A DNA stretch of 64,000 nt from Nostoc sp. TCL240-02 (GTDB taxonomy: Bacteria; Cyanobacteriota; Cyanobacteriia; Cyanobacteriales; Nostocaceae), in NCBI RefSeq assembly GCF_013343235.1, contig NZ_CP040094.1, positions 3,534,501-3,598,500 on the forward strand. The letters are read 5' to 3'. A program made the position numbers and the translations under genes. The notes under the pieces were generated by a model. It was not told the origin of the DNA and searched no databases. It saw only the letters and a list, made by a program, of their open reading frames with translations. Shown here in pieces: positions 1 to 8,914 of the stretch. Positions within the stretch are counted from its first letter, which is position 1, and each line of letters begins with the position of its first letter.

Positions 1-590
1 TGTTGAAGTTGCGGCTTCTCAGTCGCCACAATCTCAGCAATGCTCTAGCAGCAGTAGCTGTTGGTCGCGCCTTGGGCTTAGAATTTGGAGCGATCGCTAA
101 AGGCATCGCCACCTTTGAAGGAGCAAGACGACGCTTTGAGCTTCGGGGTGAAGTTGATGGCATTACCTTCATTGATGACTATGCTCATCATCCTAGCGAG
201 ATTCGCGCTACTCTCGCCGCCGCACGTTTACAGGCAAGACCAGGACAAAGAGTGGTTGCTATCTTCCAACCCCATCGCTATAGCCGAACACTGACCTTTT
301 TAGAAGAATTTGCCGAGTCTTTTACCCATGCTGATTTGGTTGTGCTGACTGATATTTACAGTGCAGGCGAACCCAATTTAGGGCAAATTACTGGTGAAGA
401 TTTAGCGGCAGAAATTGCTAAACACCATTCTCCTGTCGTTTATCAACCAACTTTACCCTTAGTGCATGAGTACTTGTTAAAAACATTACGCCGAGGAGAC
501 TTGGCGCTGTTTTTAGGGGCTGGGAACTTGAATCAGGTGATTCCGGAAATAATTACTGCACTTTGCGAACCTGCTAAAGCCACATCTTAA
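1..590 (+). CDS. murC: UDP-N-acetylmuramate-L-alanine ligase, C-terminal part (5' partial)
   Basis: Adds L-Ala to UDP-MurNAc in cytoplasmic peptidoglycan precursor synthesis. Only about the last 195 residues are inside the window; the reading frame is open to base 3 and the gene must begin upstream, so the first in-frame TTG is not a real start. The visible part carries the Mur-ligase central/C-terminal signatures HNLSNALAA, DDYAHHPSE and FQPHRYSR, and ends in the C-terminal nucleotide-fold domain. It is followed 125 bp downstream by murB on the same strand, the usual cyanobacterial murC-murB order. Confidence 0.93.
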   Translation, partial: LKLRLLSRHNLSNALAAVAVGRALGLEFGAIAKGIATFEGARRRFELRGEVDGITFIDDYAHHPSEIRATLAAARLQARPGQRVVAIFQPHRYSRTLTFLEEFAESFTHADLVVLTDIYSAGEPNLGQITGEDLAAEIAKHHSPVVYQPTLPLVHEYLLKTLRRGDLALFLGAGNLNQVIPEIITALCEPAKATS

Positions 591-715
591 GTGGAGACTT
601 TGCAAAGACTTCATTTCTGAGCAAAGCGCCCGTCTAGCAATGGTTCCATCTGTGAACTCTATTACCGTATCTTTGCGGTAAATTAATGTAAAAATTTTAC
701 CCATACAAAGTAAAA

Positions 716-1717
716 ATGACCATTTCCCAGGCAGCTGGAAACGTCTGCACAGTCTCTGCTTTGAATACAAAGAAACATCAAACAACTAATTCGGTGGATA
801 GTGAAGTAATTTACTTACCAAATACTGATTGTGCGATCAAGCCCCAGGCTTGCTTGTCAGCCTTTACTTCTTATAGGGTTGGAGGAGCAGCTGATTTGTA
901 TGTTGCCCCCCGAAACTTAGAAGCACTGCAAGCAAGTCTGAAATACGCAAAAGAACGTAATTTAAAGGTGACAACACTGGGAGCAGGTTCTAACCTGCTG
1001 GTGAGCGATGGCGGTATATCAGGCCTAGTCATCGCGACTCGTCATCTCCGCTTCAGCAACTTTGACCCCCAAACCGGTCAATTAACCGTTGCTGCCGGAG
1101 AATCAATTCCTAGTTTGGCATGGGCGGCAGCAGAATTAGGATGGCAAGGATTGGAGTGGGCTGTTGGCATCCCTGGAACAGCCGGAGGTGCTGTGGTAAT
1201 GAATGCAGGGGCACATAATAGCTGTATCGCAGATATGTTAGTGAGTGCCGAGGTTCTTTCACCCGATGGGACGCTGGAGACTCTTACCCCGGAACAGTTA
1301 GGTTATAGCTACCGGACTTCATTATTGCAAGGTGGCGATCGCATAGTCACCCAAGCCACCTTACAACTCGCGCCAGGTGCAGACCCAGCAAAAGTTGTGG
1401 CAATCACCAAAGAACACAAAAGGCATCGCTTAAGCACCCAACCATACAACTTCCCCAGTTGTGGGAGTGTGTTCCGCAATCCCAAACCTTACAGTGCTGG
1501 CTGGTTAATTGAACAAACTGGCCTCAAAGGCTACCAAATTGGTGGAGCGCAAGTAGCACTACTCCATGCTAATTTCATCGTTAACCGTGGTGGAGCCAAA
1601 GCTAGTGACATTTTCTGTCTCATTCGCCACATCCAATATCAGGTGCAAGAACGTTGGTCTATTAATTTAGAGCCAGAAGTCAAAATGCTCGGAGAGTTTC
1701 AAGGTGCTTGTGGATAG
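716..1717 (+). CDS. murB: UDP-N-acetylenolpyruvoylglucosamine reductase
   Basis: FAD enzyme that reduces UDP-GlcNAc-enolpyruvate to UDP-MurNAc with NADPH. The 333 residues show the FAD-binding [12 protein letters not shown] and [17 protein letters not shown] motifs, the YSYRTS segment, the catalytic-serine region SCGSVFRNP and the C-terminal EPEVKMLG, so it is a type II MurB lacking the type I insertion. The first ~40 residues are unlike the family core and form a divergent N-terminal extension; the ATG at 716 is the first in-frame start. Probably co-transcribed with murC. Confidence 0.95.
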   Translation: MTISQAAGNVCTVSALNTKKHQTTNSVDSEVIYLPNTDCAIKPQACLSAFTSYRVGGAADLYVAPRNLEALQASLKYAKERNLKVTTLGAGSNLLVSDGGISGLVIATRHLRFSNFDPQTGQLTVAAGESIPSLAWAAAELGWQGLEWAVGIPGTAGGAVVMNAGAHNSCIADMLVSAEVLSPDGTLETLTPEQLGYSYRTSLLQGGDRIVTQATLQLAPGADPAKVVAITKEHKRHRLSTQPYNFPSCGSVFRNPKPYSAGWLIEQTGLKGYQIGGAQVALLHANFIVNRGGAKASDIFCLIRHIQYQVQERWSINLEPEVKMLGEFQGACG

Positions 1718-1820
1718 GGAATGGGGAATGGGGAATGGGGAATGGGGAATCGTAAAGATGATGCTGTAACGAAGAATTGATAACCAATGCCCAATGCCCA
1801 ATTCCCAATTCCAGGATGCA
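1718..1820. repeat. Intergenic GGGAATGG / CCCAATTCC short tandem repeats
   Basis: Directly after murB there are four head-to-tail GGGAATGG-type units, and about 60 bp later the complementary CCAATGCCCAATTCCC-type units, giving a long imperfect hairpin. This is the heptamer-style short tandem repeat family common in heterocyst-forming cyanobacteria; related runs occur elsewhere in this window (10.1, 11.2, 41.0, 47.0, 50.1 and 60.1 kb). Confidence 0.8.
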
Positions 1821-1909
1821 TTAATTATTGGTAAAAAAAGAGGCAAATTACTTACCGCATCTATAATTGAATTTGATTTGTTATTCAACGCACAAGCGTA
1901 CAAATAATT

Positions 1910-2257
1910 ATGACAGGAAAAGGACAGGGATTTGGCTTTGGCTTAGGAAAAATGAAGGAACTAGCCGATGCTTTTAAGAAAGCACAGCAAGTTCAAGAAG
2001 GTGCAAAGCGACTCCAAGAAGAATTGGAGCAAATGGAGATTCTAGGAGAATCTGGTGGTGGTCTGGTAAAGGTGATTGTCAGTGGGAACCAAGAACCCAA
2101 GCGGGTAGAAATTTCTCCAGATGCTCTTGCAGAAGGTGCAGAAGTACTTTCCGATCTCGTGACGGTGGCAATGAAAGAAGCTTACAACAAGTCCACAGCA
2201 ACAATGCGGGAACGCATGGAAGAATTAACCAGTGGGTTGGAGTTACCTGGATTTTAG
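1910..2257 (+). CDS. YbaB/EbfC family nucleoid-associated protein
   Basis: Small dimeric DNA-binding protein of the YbaB/EbfC family. At 115 residues it has the usual family length. It starts with a Gly/Phe-rich segment ([11 protein letters not shown]), then a helix with [18 protein letters not shown], the beta strands with [21 protein letters not shown] and a C-terminal helix with [14 protein letters not shown]. It follows murB and precedes a phosphatase gene. In other bacteria the family often neighbours recombination genes; here it does not. Confidence 0.92.
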   Translation: MTGKGQGFGFGLGKMKELADAFKKAQQVQEGAKRLQEELEQMEILGESGGGLVKVIVSGNQEPKRVEISPDALAEGAEVLSDLVTVAMKEAYNKSTATMRERMEELTSGLELPGF

Positions 2258-2312
2258 TCATTGGTCATTGGTCATTGGTCAAAGGACAAATGACTATTGA
2301 CAAAGGACAAAA
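2258..2312. repeat. TCATTGG/AAAGGACAAATGAC short tandem repeat
   Basis: Three head-to-tail TCATTGG heptamers follow the ybaB stop, then AAAGGACAAATGAC-type units of the same family in the opposite sense. The same motif recurs near 38.4-38.6 kb and 59.2 kb. Read in frame it would extend the phosphatase gene N-terminally, which is why the first ATG of that open frame is not used. Confidence 0.75.
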
Positions 2313-2319
2313 AATATCT

Positions 2320-2799
2320 ATGCCTTACAAGTTGCTATTTGTCTGCTTAGGTAACATCTGCCGATCGCCATCGGCAGAAAACATAATGAATCATCTAATT
2401 GAGCAGGCAGGCTTGAGCGATACCATCATCTGTGATTCTGCTGGTACATCTAGTTATCACGTGGGTAGCCCACCTGACAGACGCATGAGTGCTGCGGCTG
2501 CTACAAAGTTGGGAATTAAACTGCGTGGTCAAGCACGCCAGTTTCAAAAGTCTGACTTTCAAGACTTTGATTTAATTTTGGCGATGGATCAAGAAAATTA
2601 TGAGAATATCCTCACTCTCGATCGCACTGAGCAATATCAGCATAAAGTGCGTTTGATGTGTGAGTTTTGCTCTCGACACACCTTAAAGGAAGTTCCAGAT
2701 CCTTACTACGGTGGTCAAGACGGATTTAATCAGGTTATTGATTTACTGATTGATGCTTGTGAAGGTCTGCTCACAAAAGTTAAAAGTGAAGAGTTGTGA
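2320..2799 (+). CDS. Low-molecular-weight protein-tyrosine-phosphatase
   Basis: Cytosolic cysteine phosphatase of the LMW-PTP family, 159 residues. The P-loop CLGNICRS (CX5RS) is at residues 9-16 and the catalytic acid motif DPYYGG is near the C terminus, as in active family members. The start was set at the ATG followed by PYKLLFVCLGN; the upstream frame only reads through a short-repeat run. In polysaccharide-producing bacteria such enzymes dephosphorylate Wzc-type kinases, and one is encoded at 14 kb, but the two genes are not adjacent, so partnership is only a guess. Confidence 0.92.
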   Translation: MPYKLLFVCLGNICRSPSAENIMNHLIEQAGLSDTIICDSAGTSSYHVGSPPDRRMSAAAATKLGIKLRGQARQFQKSDFQDFDLILAMDQENYENILTLDRTEQYQHKVRLMCEFCSRHTLKEVPDPYYGGQDGFNQVIDLLIDACEGLLTKVKSEEL

Positions 2800-2828
2800 G
2801 TTTTAATTCTTAACTCCTCACTTTTTTA
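2785..2828. terminator. Rho-independent terminator between convergent genes
   Basis: Inverted repeat AGTGAAGAGTT / AACTCCTCACT with one internal mismatch and a T6 tail on the + strand. It begins inside the last codons of the phosphatase gene and ends at the stop of the convergent regulator gene, so it may serve both. Confidence 0.7.
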
Positions 2829-3509
2829 TTCGACTAAACCATGCTTCATGGCAAAACGCACTAATTCTGCTCGGTTGCTGGTTGAGGTTTTTCTCAATAA
2901 ACTGCTAACGTACTTTTCCACTGTGCGAGGACTCAGGTGTAGCTGATGACCCATATCGGCATTAGACAAACCATGAGTCAATAACTCTAAGACTTCTTGT
3001 TCTCTATGAGTTAGAGATGAGTGCAATTGGGATGTCTGAATTTGAGTAGACAGAGAATTATGGGCATCCCCCGGTTTTGTAGAGCCGGAAATGCCCAAAC
3101 TCTCTTTATGAGAAAAGCGATACTCCGATTGAATAATTTGCGATCGCTCCAAAAGATTGCGGATTGCTGCTGCTAACTCTTCCAATTCAAAAGGTTTTGG
3201 TAAATATAAATCGCACCCTGACTGATAGCCCAGAATTCTTTCCTGGGTTTTAGTTCGGGCAGTTAATAAAATTACAGGTAATAACCGAAACATTGGTTGT
3301 TGACGCACCCGACGCACCAGTTCGTAGCCATTCATCTGTGGCATGATGATATCCGTGACAATCAAATCAGGATTATACTCATCCACCATAAACAAAGCCT
3401 CTTGACCGTCATTAGCCGTGATCACACAGTAGCCAGACAGTTCAAGATAGTCGCTAACAGACAGACGAGTGCCCAAATCATCATCCACTACAAGGATCGT
3501 CAAGGGCAT
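2826..3509 (-). CDS. NarL/LuxR-type response regulator, Rre1/Ycf29-like
   Basis: Two-domain response regulator of 227 residues: an N-terminal receiver (LVVDDD acidic pocket, phospho-acceptor Asp in LIVTDIIMP, Lys in YLPKPFE) and a C-terminal LuxR helix-turn-helix (LTHREQEVLELLTHGLSNAD). The receiver, with GYQSGCDLYLPKPFELEELAA, resembles the plastid ycf29/Synechocystis Rre1 group as I remember it, which responds to stress with partner kinases encoded elsewhere. The start was placed at the ATG before PLTILVVDDD; the longer open frame adds 24 residues without domain character. No kinase gene lies beside it. Confidence 0.9.
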   Translation of the reverse strand: MPLTILVVDDDLGTRLSVSDYLELSGYCVITANDGQEALFMVDEYNPDLIVTDIIMPQMNGYELVRRVRQQPMFRLLPVILLTARTKTQERILGYQSGCDLYLPKPFELEELAAAIRNLLERSQIIQSEYRFSHKESLGISGSTKPGDAHNSLSTQIQTSQLHSSLTHREQEVLELLTHGLSNADMGHQLHLSPRTVEKYVSSLLRKTSTSNRAELVRFAMKHGLVE

Positions 3510-3581
3510 GGACAATACACCCCTAGCATTTTTTTTACTCAGAAATTTGCTTCTACGCGCTTCATAGGTGAACACTGGCAA

Positions 3582-4202
3582 GAATAGTGTTCTTATGTTT
3601 CATACTATGACAGGATTACCAGGTAATGGCTGCCTTCAAGGTTGATTTATAAAGAAAATCTTAAATCTTTTGGAAGGTTAACGAAGTGCAACTCATCTTT
3701 GAATCCCTCTGCTCAGGAAGCATAAAGAGCTTTTTAATCTGTAACAACTCATTAATAAGACAGAGCATATTTTTATTATAGTATAAATTATTGTTAATTT
3801 TATAAGTAATTTCCCAAAAGATAAGTTAAGTAGCCATGATTGAAATAAGTTTGTAGAGAAGGCTTCAGCCCTCTCTATGAGTAGCATTTTGTAGCAAGAT
3901 ACCCAACAAGCTATACTACAAACCTTTAATTATTTACGCCGATTTACTTACCAACTCTTTGTGAAACTGCACAAAATCAAGCTTGATGAAACTTGAGGTA
4001 AAATCCCCAAGTTCTGGATAAACCTCAGATGTAATCGATATCAGGTAACTTTAAGTTACCTGATAACTCTTAATTGTGAACTTAGAAAAGCTAAATTAGT
4101 GATATACAGTTCAATATTTATAGCGGTTATAATGAATACCCTATAATTCGCCAGGCAATCCAAATAATTTTTTAGGTACATTTAAAACGCACAAAATTAT
4201 CA
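3582..4202. other. Gene-free region upstream of smpB
   Basis: About 620 AT-rich bases without a convincing gene on either strand. The only clear structure is a 23-bp perfect palindrome at 4041-4063, listed separately. No tRNA-like or other RNA signature was recognised. Confidence 0.6.
4041..4063. promoter_or_regulatory. 23-bp perfect palindrome upstream of smpB
   Basis: TCAGGTAACTT and AAGTTACCTGA are exact reverse complements around a single T. There is no T-run after it, so it does not look like an intrinsic terminator. It lies 140 bp upstream of smpB and could be a dimeric-regulator operator or a hairpin in the leader. Function is inferred only from symmetry. Confidence 0.5.
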
Positions 4203-4670
4203 ATGAGCGACAAGAACGAAGGTTACAAAGTTATTGCTGACAACCGTCAAGCCCGTTATTTGTATGAAATTCTGGAAACTTACGAAGCCGGAATTGAGTT
4301 GACAGGAACCGAGGTTAAGTCAATTCGTGCGGGTAAAGTAAATCTCCAAGATGGCTATGCTTTGCTTCGCAATGGCGAAGCATGGTTGATCAATATTCAT
4401 ATCTCGCCCTACAACGCCAGTGGACAATATTTTAATCATGAACCACGGCGGACACGAAAGCTGCTGTTGCACCGTCAAGAACTCCGCAAGCTAATTGGCA
4501 AAGTAGAACAGCAAGGTCTAACTTTAATCCCTTTGAAAATGTATCTCAAACGGGGCTGGGTAAAAGTGAGTATAGCCCTTGGCAAAGGTAAAAAGCTCCA
4601 CGATAAGCGTGAAGACCTAAAACGACGGCAAGATCAGCGTGACATTCAACGCGCAATGAAAAGCTATTAA
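4203..4670 (+). CDS. smpB: SsrA-binding protein SmpB
   Basis: Binds tmRNA and delivers it to stalled ribosomes for trans-translation. The 155-residue protein has the OB-fold core with IADNRQARYLYEILETYEAG, ELTGTEVKSIRAGKVNLQD, ISPYNASGQYFNHEPRRTRKLLLHR and the basic C-terminal tail KGKKLHDKREDLKRR that enters the mRNA channel. Length and all landmarks match the family. The tmRNA gene itself is not in the window. Confidence 0.97.
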   Translation: MSDKNEGYKVIADNRQARYLYEILETYEAGIELTGTEVKSIRAGKVNLQDGYALLRNGEAWLINIHISPYNASGQYFNHEPRRTRKLLLHRQELRKLIGKVEQQGLTLIPLKMYLKRGWVKVSIALGKGKKLHDKREDLKRRQDQRDIQRAMKSY

Positions 4671-4852
4671 GGATAATTGTGGTTCAAACTACCACACCAG
4701 AGTGAGAAACAGATTGCTGTGAAAACCATGTTATATGTCCACGGCGTGAGTTGTAAAAATCCCTAGTTTATAGCCACAGATTGATTTTGTTAAGCTTGGG
4801 AATCGATACAGTGGTGAGTAACTTCGGATGGCATAAGGAATTGTCACAACTT

Positions 4853-5131
4853 ATGAAAAGTAATTTCATTACAGCTGTTGGCGTAGGCGTTCTCACCTTG
4901 AGTATGGGAATTTTACCCTTGACTCTATCCGCACAAGCTCAGACGACAACTGATCCCGGAGCCAATACTGCTCCCAGAACGACCACTTACGATCGCAACG
5001 ATTTTGATTGGGGTTGGCTAGGATTACTTGGTTTATTCGGTTTAGCTGGTTTGGCAGGTAAAAAGCGTGATAACGAACCGACTGCTTATCGGGACCCTAA
5101 TGCCCGAGGTGCCACTACTTACAGAGACTAG
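4853..5131 (+). CDS. Small secreted WGxxGxxG-type protein
   Basis: A 92-residue protein with a signal peptide (MKSNFITAVGVGVLTLS to LSAQAQ), a Thr/Asp-rich linker and one hydrophobic segment WGWLGLLGLFGLAGLAG followed by KKR. The Trp-Gly/Leu-Gly pattern plus basic stop is the architecture of the WGxxGxxG-CTERM class of C-terminal sorting signals, although here about 20 hydrophilic residues follow. The start at 4853 is chosen because it puts the signal peptide at the N terminus and has AAGGA upstream. No enzymatic domain is visible. Confidence 0.8.
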   Translation: MKSNFITAVGVGVLTLSMGILPLTLSAQAQTTTDPGANTAPRTTTYDRNDFDWGWLGLLGLFGLAGLAGKKRDNEPTAYRDPNARGATTYRD

Positions 5132-5151
5132 ACAATTCAAAATTGATTCAT

Positions 5152-5194
5152 TTGTCAGTTGTTCAGTAGAAAAACAACTGACAATTTGTTTGTG
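5152..5194. terminator. Terminator hairpin between WGxxGxxG gene and ictB
   Basis: A perfect 12-bp stem (TTGTCAGTTGTT / AACAACTGACAA) with a 9-base loop, followed by TTTGTTTGTG on the + strand. It lies between two convergent genes. Confidence 0.75.
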
Positions 5195-6613
5195 TTAGTT
5201 TACTGCTGGTTCTGGGTTAGATGGATTTGTCTGGTTTTGAGTTAAAGGTGTCCAATAGCTGGCAATTAAAGCAACGATAAGCCACCAGAGGGTATTGACT
5301 TCAGGACGATACCAGACAGTATCTACAGTGCCATGAGCTAGCATACCCAACAAAATAGCGATCGCTCCAATTAACCAAAATCCCTCTACACTTTTCAATC
5401 GTCGCAATCGTCGCACTTGCAAAAGCGCCGCATTAAATGTAACTATTATTAGCCAGAGAAAGCAGGCCAAACCAACAAACCCAGTTTCTACAGTTACTTC
5501 AAACAAAATCGAATAAGCACTTAAAGCAGTGTACCGAGGGTGTTGGTAGAGCGGATAAACTTTATTAAAAGAGTTGTGACCGGGCCCAATGCCGAAAATC
5601 GGGCGATCGCGAATCATCTCAAAGACAGCATCCCACACATTTCGACGAAAATTATTACTGCTATCTTTGCGATCGGCAAAAATGCTGAACACCCGTAGGC
5701 GAACCGGCTCTACAAATATCACTGCTAACAGTAATATCCCGATTAAACCTCCTAAGACAATGGGCAGCGACCAAGTACGCCAAAAAGGAGGCATTTCCAC
5801 ACTCTTCCAATAAACTAGCAATGCCATCACAGCCAAAACTGCCACCACTAGTCCAATCCAACCGCCACGACTAAAAGTCAGGATCAGGCAGGCAGTATTG
5901 ACAATCAACATTGTTAATGCTAAAGCTTTTTTGAGCCAGCTTTGCCATGCAAAAATTGCCACCAAGCTAAAAATTACTGCTGGTAAGAGGTATCCAGCCA
6001 ATAAGTTGGGATTTCCTAAATAACTGTAGACCCTTGTAGTTTTAGACAGAGGAGATTCCGGATCGACCCAAGTTGCCAGTGCTGTAGCTCCAAAAAACCA
6101 TTGGCGCAATCCATAGACACTGACAATTAAGGATATATGTAGGTAAAGGGTGAGAATCCAAGACCGGAGGCGAGGCGACCTTAATACCCTGGCACAAAGG
6201 GCAAATAGTAGCAAATACAAGGTCAACGTTCCCAAGTCATTAAGTGCCGCTTTTTTCACTGGTGATAGTGCTGTTGCGATTACGGCAATTCCCCAGTAGA
6301 GCAATACCAGTAGGTGAATGGGAGTGACTGACGAGACATTTGCTGGTGTGACTTCATCAGATAAAGTCAACAACAGCCAAAATCCCACACAAGCCACCAG
6401 CAACAAACCTACCAACGTACTCGAAGCAAAAGGTGCAAGGGCATATATTGAGCTGAGTAATACAGCTGCTATCGCATCTCCCCACTGAATCAAGATACTG
6501 GTTTTTCGCCAAGACCTTAACAGTCCCACCAGAGAACGGTGTACGTAACTGGTAGCAAGATATTCTTTGAGCGGTAAAGATGATAAAGTAAATAGTTGCC
6601 AGACTAAATTCAT
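5195..6613 (-). CDS. ictB: IctB family membrane protein (O-antigen ligase/Wzy-like fold)
   Basis: Polytopic membrane protein of about 472 residues with ten or more hydrophobic helices. The N terminus (MNLVWQLFTLSSLPLKEYLATSYVHRSLVGLLRSW in two stretches) and the periplasmic loop with DRPIFGIGPGHNSFNKVYP are the hallmarks of the cyanobacterial IctB family, which shares the Wzy_C/O-antigen ligase fold. IctB was first linked to inorganic carbon accumulation; whether it transports bicarbonate or acts in polysaccharide assembly is unsettled. Two upstream in-frame ATGs exist at 6631 and 6622; the third is preferred because the family sequence starts there. Confidence 0.87.
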   Translation of the reverse strand: MNLVWQLFTLSSLPLKEYLATSYVHRSLVGLLRSWRKTSILIQWGDAIAAVLLSSIYALAPFASSTLVGLLLVACVGFWLLLTLSDEVTPANVSSVTPIHLLVLLYWGIAVIATALSPVKKAALNDLGTLTLYLLLFALCARVLRSPRLRSWILTLYLHISLIVSVYGLRQWFFGATALATWVDPESPLSKTTRVYSYLGNPNLLAGYLLPAVIFSLVAIFAWQSWLKKALALTMLIVNTACLILTFSRGGWIGLVVAVLAVMALLVYWKSVEMPPFWRTWSLPIVLGGLIGILLLAVIFVEPVRLRVFSIFADRKDSSNNFRRNVWDAVFEMIRDRPIFGIGPGHNSFNKVYPLYQHPRYTALSAYSILFEVTVETGFVGLACFLWLIIVTFNAALLQVRRLRRLKSVEGFWLIGAIAILLGMLAHGTVDTVWYRPEVNTLWWLIVALIASYWTPLTQNQTNPSNPEPAVN

Positions 6614-6810
6614 AAAAAACATTGCGATCAATTAGCCTGCCGACGCAGAACTTGGATTTGATCATAATGCCTAATAGCTATAAAAAGGTAATAACGTAGT
6701 TTGTAAATTAGTAAAGGCGCTCTTAATTCATGTACTTACTACATAACAAAGTATGAATTTGTCTTTCCCTATATCCCTATCACCTGTAATCTGTTCTCTA
6801 CCGACTGTGA

Positions 6811-8370
6811 TTAGACATCACTAATTGCTTGTGAGGGAGTTGCCAGTTGCAGTGGCAAAGAAAGCACATAACGATATCCTGATTCTGGTGAACCTTGAAT
6901 CAAAATTTGTCCAGCGTGCAACTCTGCCAATTGACAACTTAGCAATAGACCCAAGCTTTCACGAGAAAGACTTCCATGTAATTTAGCTAAATTTAGACCG
7001 GAACTCGCAGCAAGAAAATTGGAGTGGGAATCACTCAGGTTTTTTGAATTGTCCACTGCTACTGATGAAGTCTCTGGTTGCTGTTGTCCTTCTGTATGAG
7101 TATTGTAGGTTGCTACCTCACCTGTTAACTCTAGCAGCGACAAAGAATTGAGACGGAAGTAAGGGTCAACCTCAGTAATGCCGTCCCCTAACCAGGGATG
7201 AGAAACCCAAATAGTAATGTTGAGCGTATCTTCCTTGTAAGAAACATGGATGCGAACAATGCTACCTGTAGCCGAAAGTTGAATCACACTGAAAACCAGG
7301 TGATATAACATTTGCCGCACCTTGTCTTTATCTAAAGGCCAAATGCGATTACGTCCCGGTTCTATAGAGAGACGGATGTCTTGCTCGCGGCGATTAGCCA
7401 CTTCTTCAAGGGTATTGATAGCTTGTTGACATAGCATTTCAATATCCACAGGAGCTAAATTCAGTACAGTTGAGTTGTCATCCATAGCTCCTAGTTCGGT
7501 AATTTCGTTTACTAGAGAAAGTAAGTACCGACCGCTATGTTGGATAATTTCTAAATATTCTCTTTGCTTAGTCGTCAAAGGCCCATAAATTTCACGTCCT
7601 AAAACACTAGCCATACCAAGTACAGATGTTAAAGGCGTGCGTAACTCCTGAGTTAACTGACCCAAAAGTTCCAGTTTCAGTTGCTTGGTAGAAACAGAGT
7701 CGCTATCTTGAGTGGGTGCGGTGATTTGAATTTCAGTGTTACGTTCGTCATTAAGTGAAAATATAGGAGTGGGCTTGAGAGTGGTTGATTCGAGTTTGCC
7801 TTGCAAAAGTCGGTTACGCTCAAATTCACTCATGCTCCAACGAGCTATGATTTGTAAAAACTCAATGTCTCGGGTTGTAAAATTGCGTGGCACTAAATCC
7901 ATCACTGCCAATGCACCCAAACAATGTCCCTCAGCATCAATTAGTGGCGCTCCTAAGTAAGCTCGAATACCATAATCCTGTACCAGCTTGCTGCTAACAA
8001 GTACTGGGTCTGTAAGTTTATGTGTATCATTAATTACAAATATTTGAAGACTCTCTACAACCTGAGTGCAGAACGATTCCCTGCGTGACAGTTGGCGGCT
8101 TTGTGCCAAATGATTCATGAGCCCTAGCCTAGATAAGCCTACTGCTGACTTGAACCAGTGACGTTCTTGATCCACAAATCCCAATATGGAAATTGGTGCT
8201 TCCAAAAAGTGGGCAGCAGTCTGTGTGGCTTCTTCAAAAACCGGAATCGTTTCTGGTTGCCGCAAACCTAAATCCGACAAAGCTTTGAGGCGTTGCTGTT
8301 CTCTTGATTCATGAGAATCCCAACCATCCTTTAGGGCAAATAATTTGTTTTCAGGCTCCATCATTGCCAC
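6811..8370 (-). CDS. GAF-domain sensor with degenerate histidine kinase module
   Basis: A 519-residue cytosolic protein with a GAF domain at about residues 40-190 (HFLEAPISILGFVDQERHWFKS, GALAVMDLVPRNFT) and a C-terminal histidine-kinase-like region. The H-box reads LTQELRTPLTSVLG: the phospho-acceptor position (residue 241) is Gln, not His. The region that should be the N-box (DKVRQMLYHLVFSVIQ) has no Asn, and the G1 DxGxG motif is not visible. It therefore looks like a pseudokinase sensor. The first start codon is GTG; ATGs two and three codons later are equally possible. It is divergent from the polysaccharide locus. Confidence 0.85.
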   Translation of the reverse strand: MAMMEPENKLFALKDGWDSHESREQQRLKALSDLGLRQPETIPVFEEATQTAAHFLEAPISILGFVDQERHWFKSAVGLSRLGLMNHLAQSRQLSRRESFCTQVVESLQIFVINDTHKLTDPVLVSSKLVQDYGIRAYLGAPLIDAEGHCLGALAVMDLVPRNFTTRDIEFLQIIARWSMSEFERNRLLQGKLESTTLKPTPIFSLNDERNTEIQITAPTQDSDSVSTKQLKLELLGQLTQELRTPLTSVLGMASVLGREIYGPLTTKQREYLEIIQHSGRYLLSLVNEITELGAMDDNSTVLNLAPVDIEMLCQQAINTLEEVANRREQDIRLSIEPGRNRIWPLDKDKVRQMLYHLVFSVIQLSATGSIVRIHVSYKEDTLNITIWVSHPWLGDGITEVDPYFRLNSLSLLELTGEVATYNTHTEGQQQPETSSVAVDNSKNLSDSHSNFLAASSGLNLAKLHGSLSRESLGLLLSCQLAELHAGQILIQGSPESGYRYVLSLPLQLATPSQAISDV

Positions 8371-8914
8371 TGCTACCTTAATAATTTCTCGATACTGTAA
8401 TTGATATAAGCCCTATTTCTGGGTTATCAATTGCTATTTTTAAGCATTCCCTAATTTTGCCTCTGACAAACAAATTTGAGGCAAAATTTTTTATCCTTTA
8501 CATTAACTCGGCGACGCGGTATCCACAAGTTGCTAGTTACTGGTGCTAAATATGGTTATTTAGCACTAGTGTAGTCTTTATTGCTTGGGATTTTACAGTC
8601 TGACTGCGTTAGATTTGGATTCAGCCAGGGTAATCTAATGCTAAGGATACAATACAAAGGGGCTGTCATTATTTATGTACAGAAGCAAAAATTCTTACTG
8701 GACAATTCAAAGTAAATTTACTTAATAAAATCATATTTGTGTATTCTTTATAGCAGTTATTACTTATAGCAGCTAGTACTAATGGCTGACCATCCTAGAT
8801 AGTTTATATAAGTCTCGATCGAATAGATTGAACCTATTACAATTTCATCCTGAAAATTGTGTACACTTTTTTATTTTTTCCATCTGAGGAAATATTTTTT
8901 GAGGACAACTAGTA
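8371..8914. other. Divergent intergenic region (sensor gene / DegT gene)
   Basis: 540 bp that must hold promoters for both divergent genes. It contains a terminator-like hairpin on the + strand (8454-8493, listed separately) and otherwise AT-rich sequence without an open frame that resembles a gene. Confidence 0.5.
8454..8493 (+). terminator. Terminator-like hairpin without an upstream gene
   Basis: ATTTTGCCTC and GAGGCAAAAT pair perfectly around a 14-base loop and are followed by T6 on the + strand. No + strand gene precedes it; the sensor gene is on the other strand. It could end an antisense or leader transcript. Confidence 0.6.

Noticed and set aside
2800..2820. AACTCCTCAC sequence resembling the Yfr1 small-RNA motif
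   Set aside because: It is the arm of the terminator after the phosphatase gene; the flanking hairpins of Yfr1 are missing.
3693..3887. Minus-strand open frame in the smpB upstream region
   Set aside because: No ribosome binding site, no recognisable motif and atypical composition; it is within AT-rich spacer.
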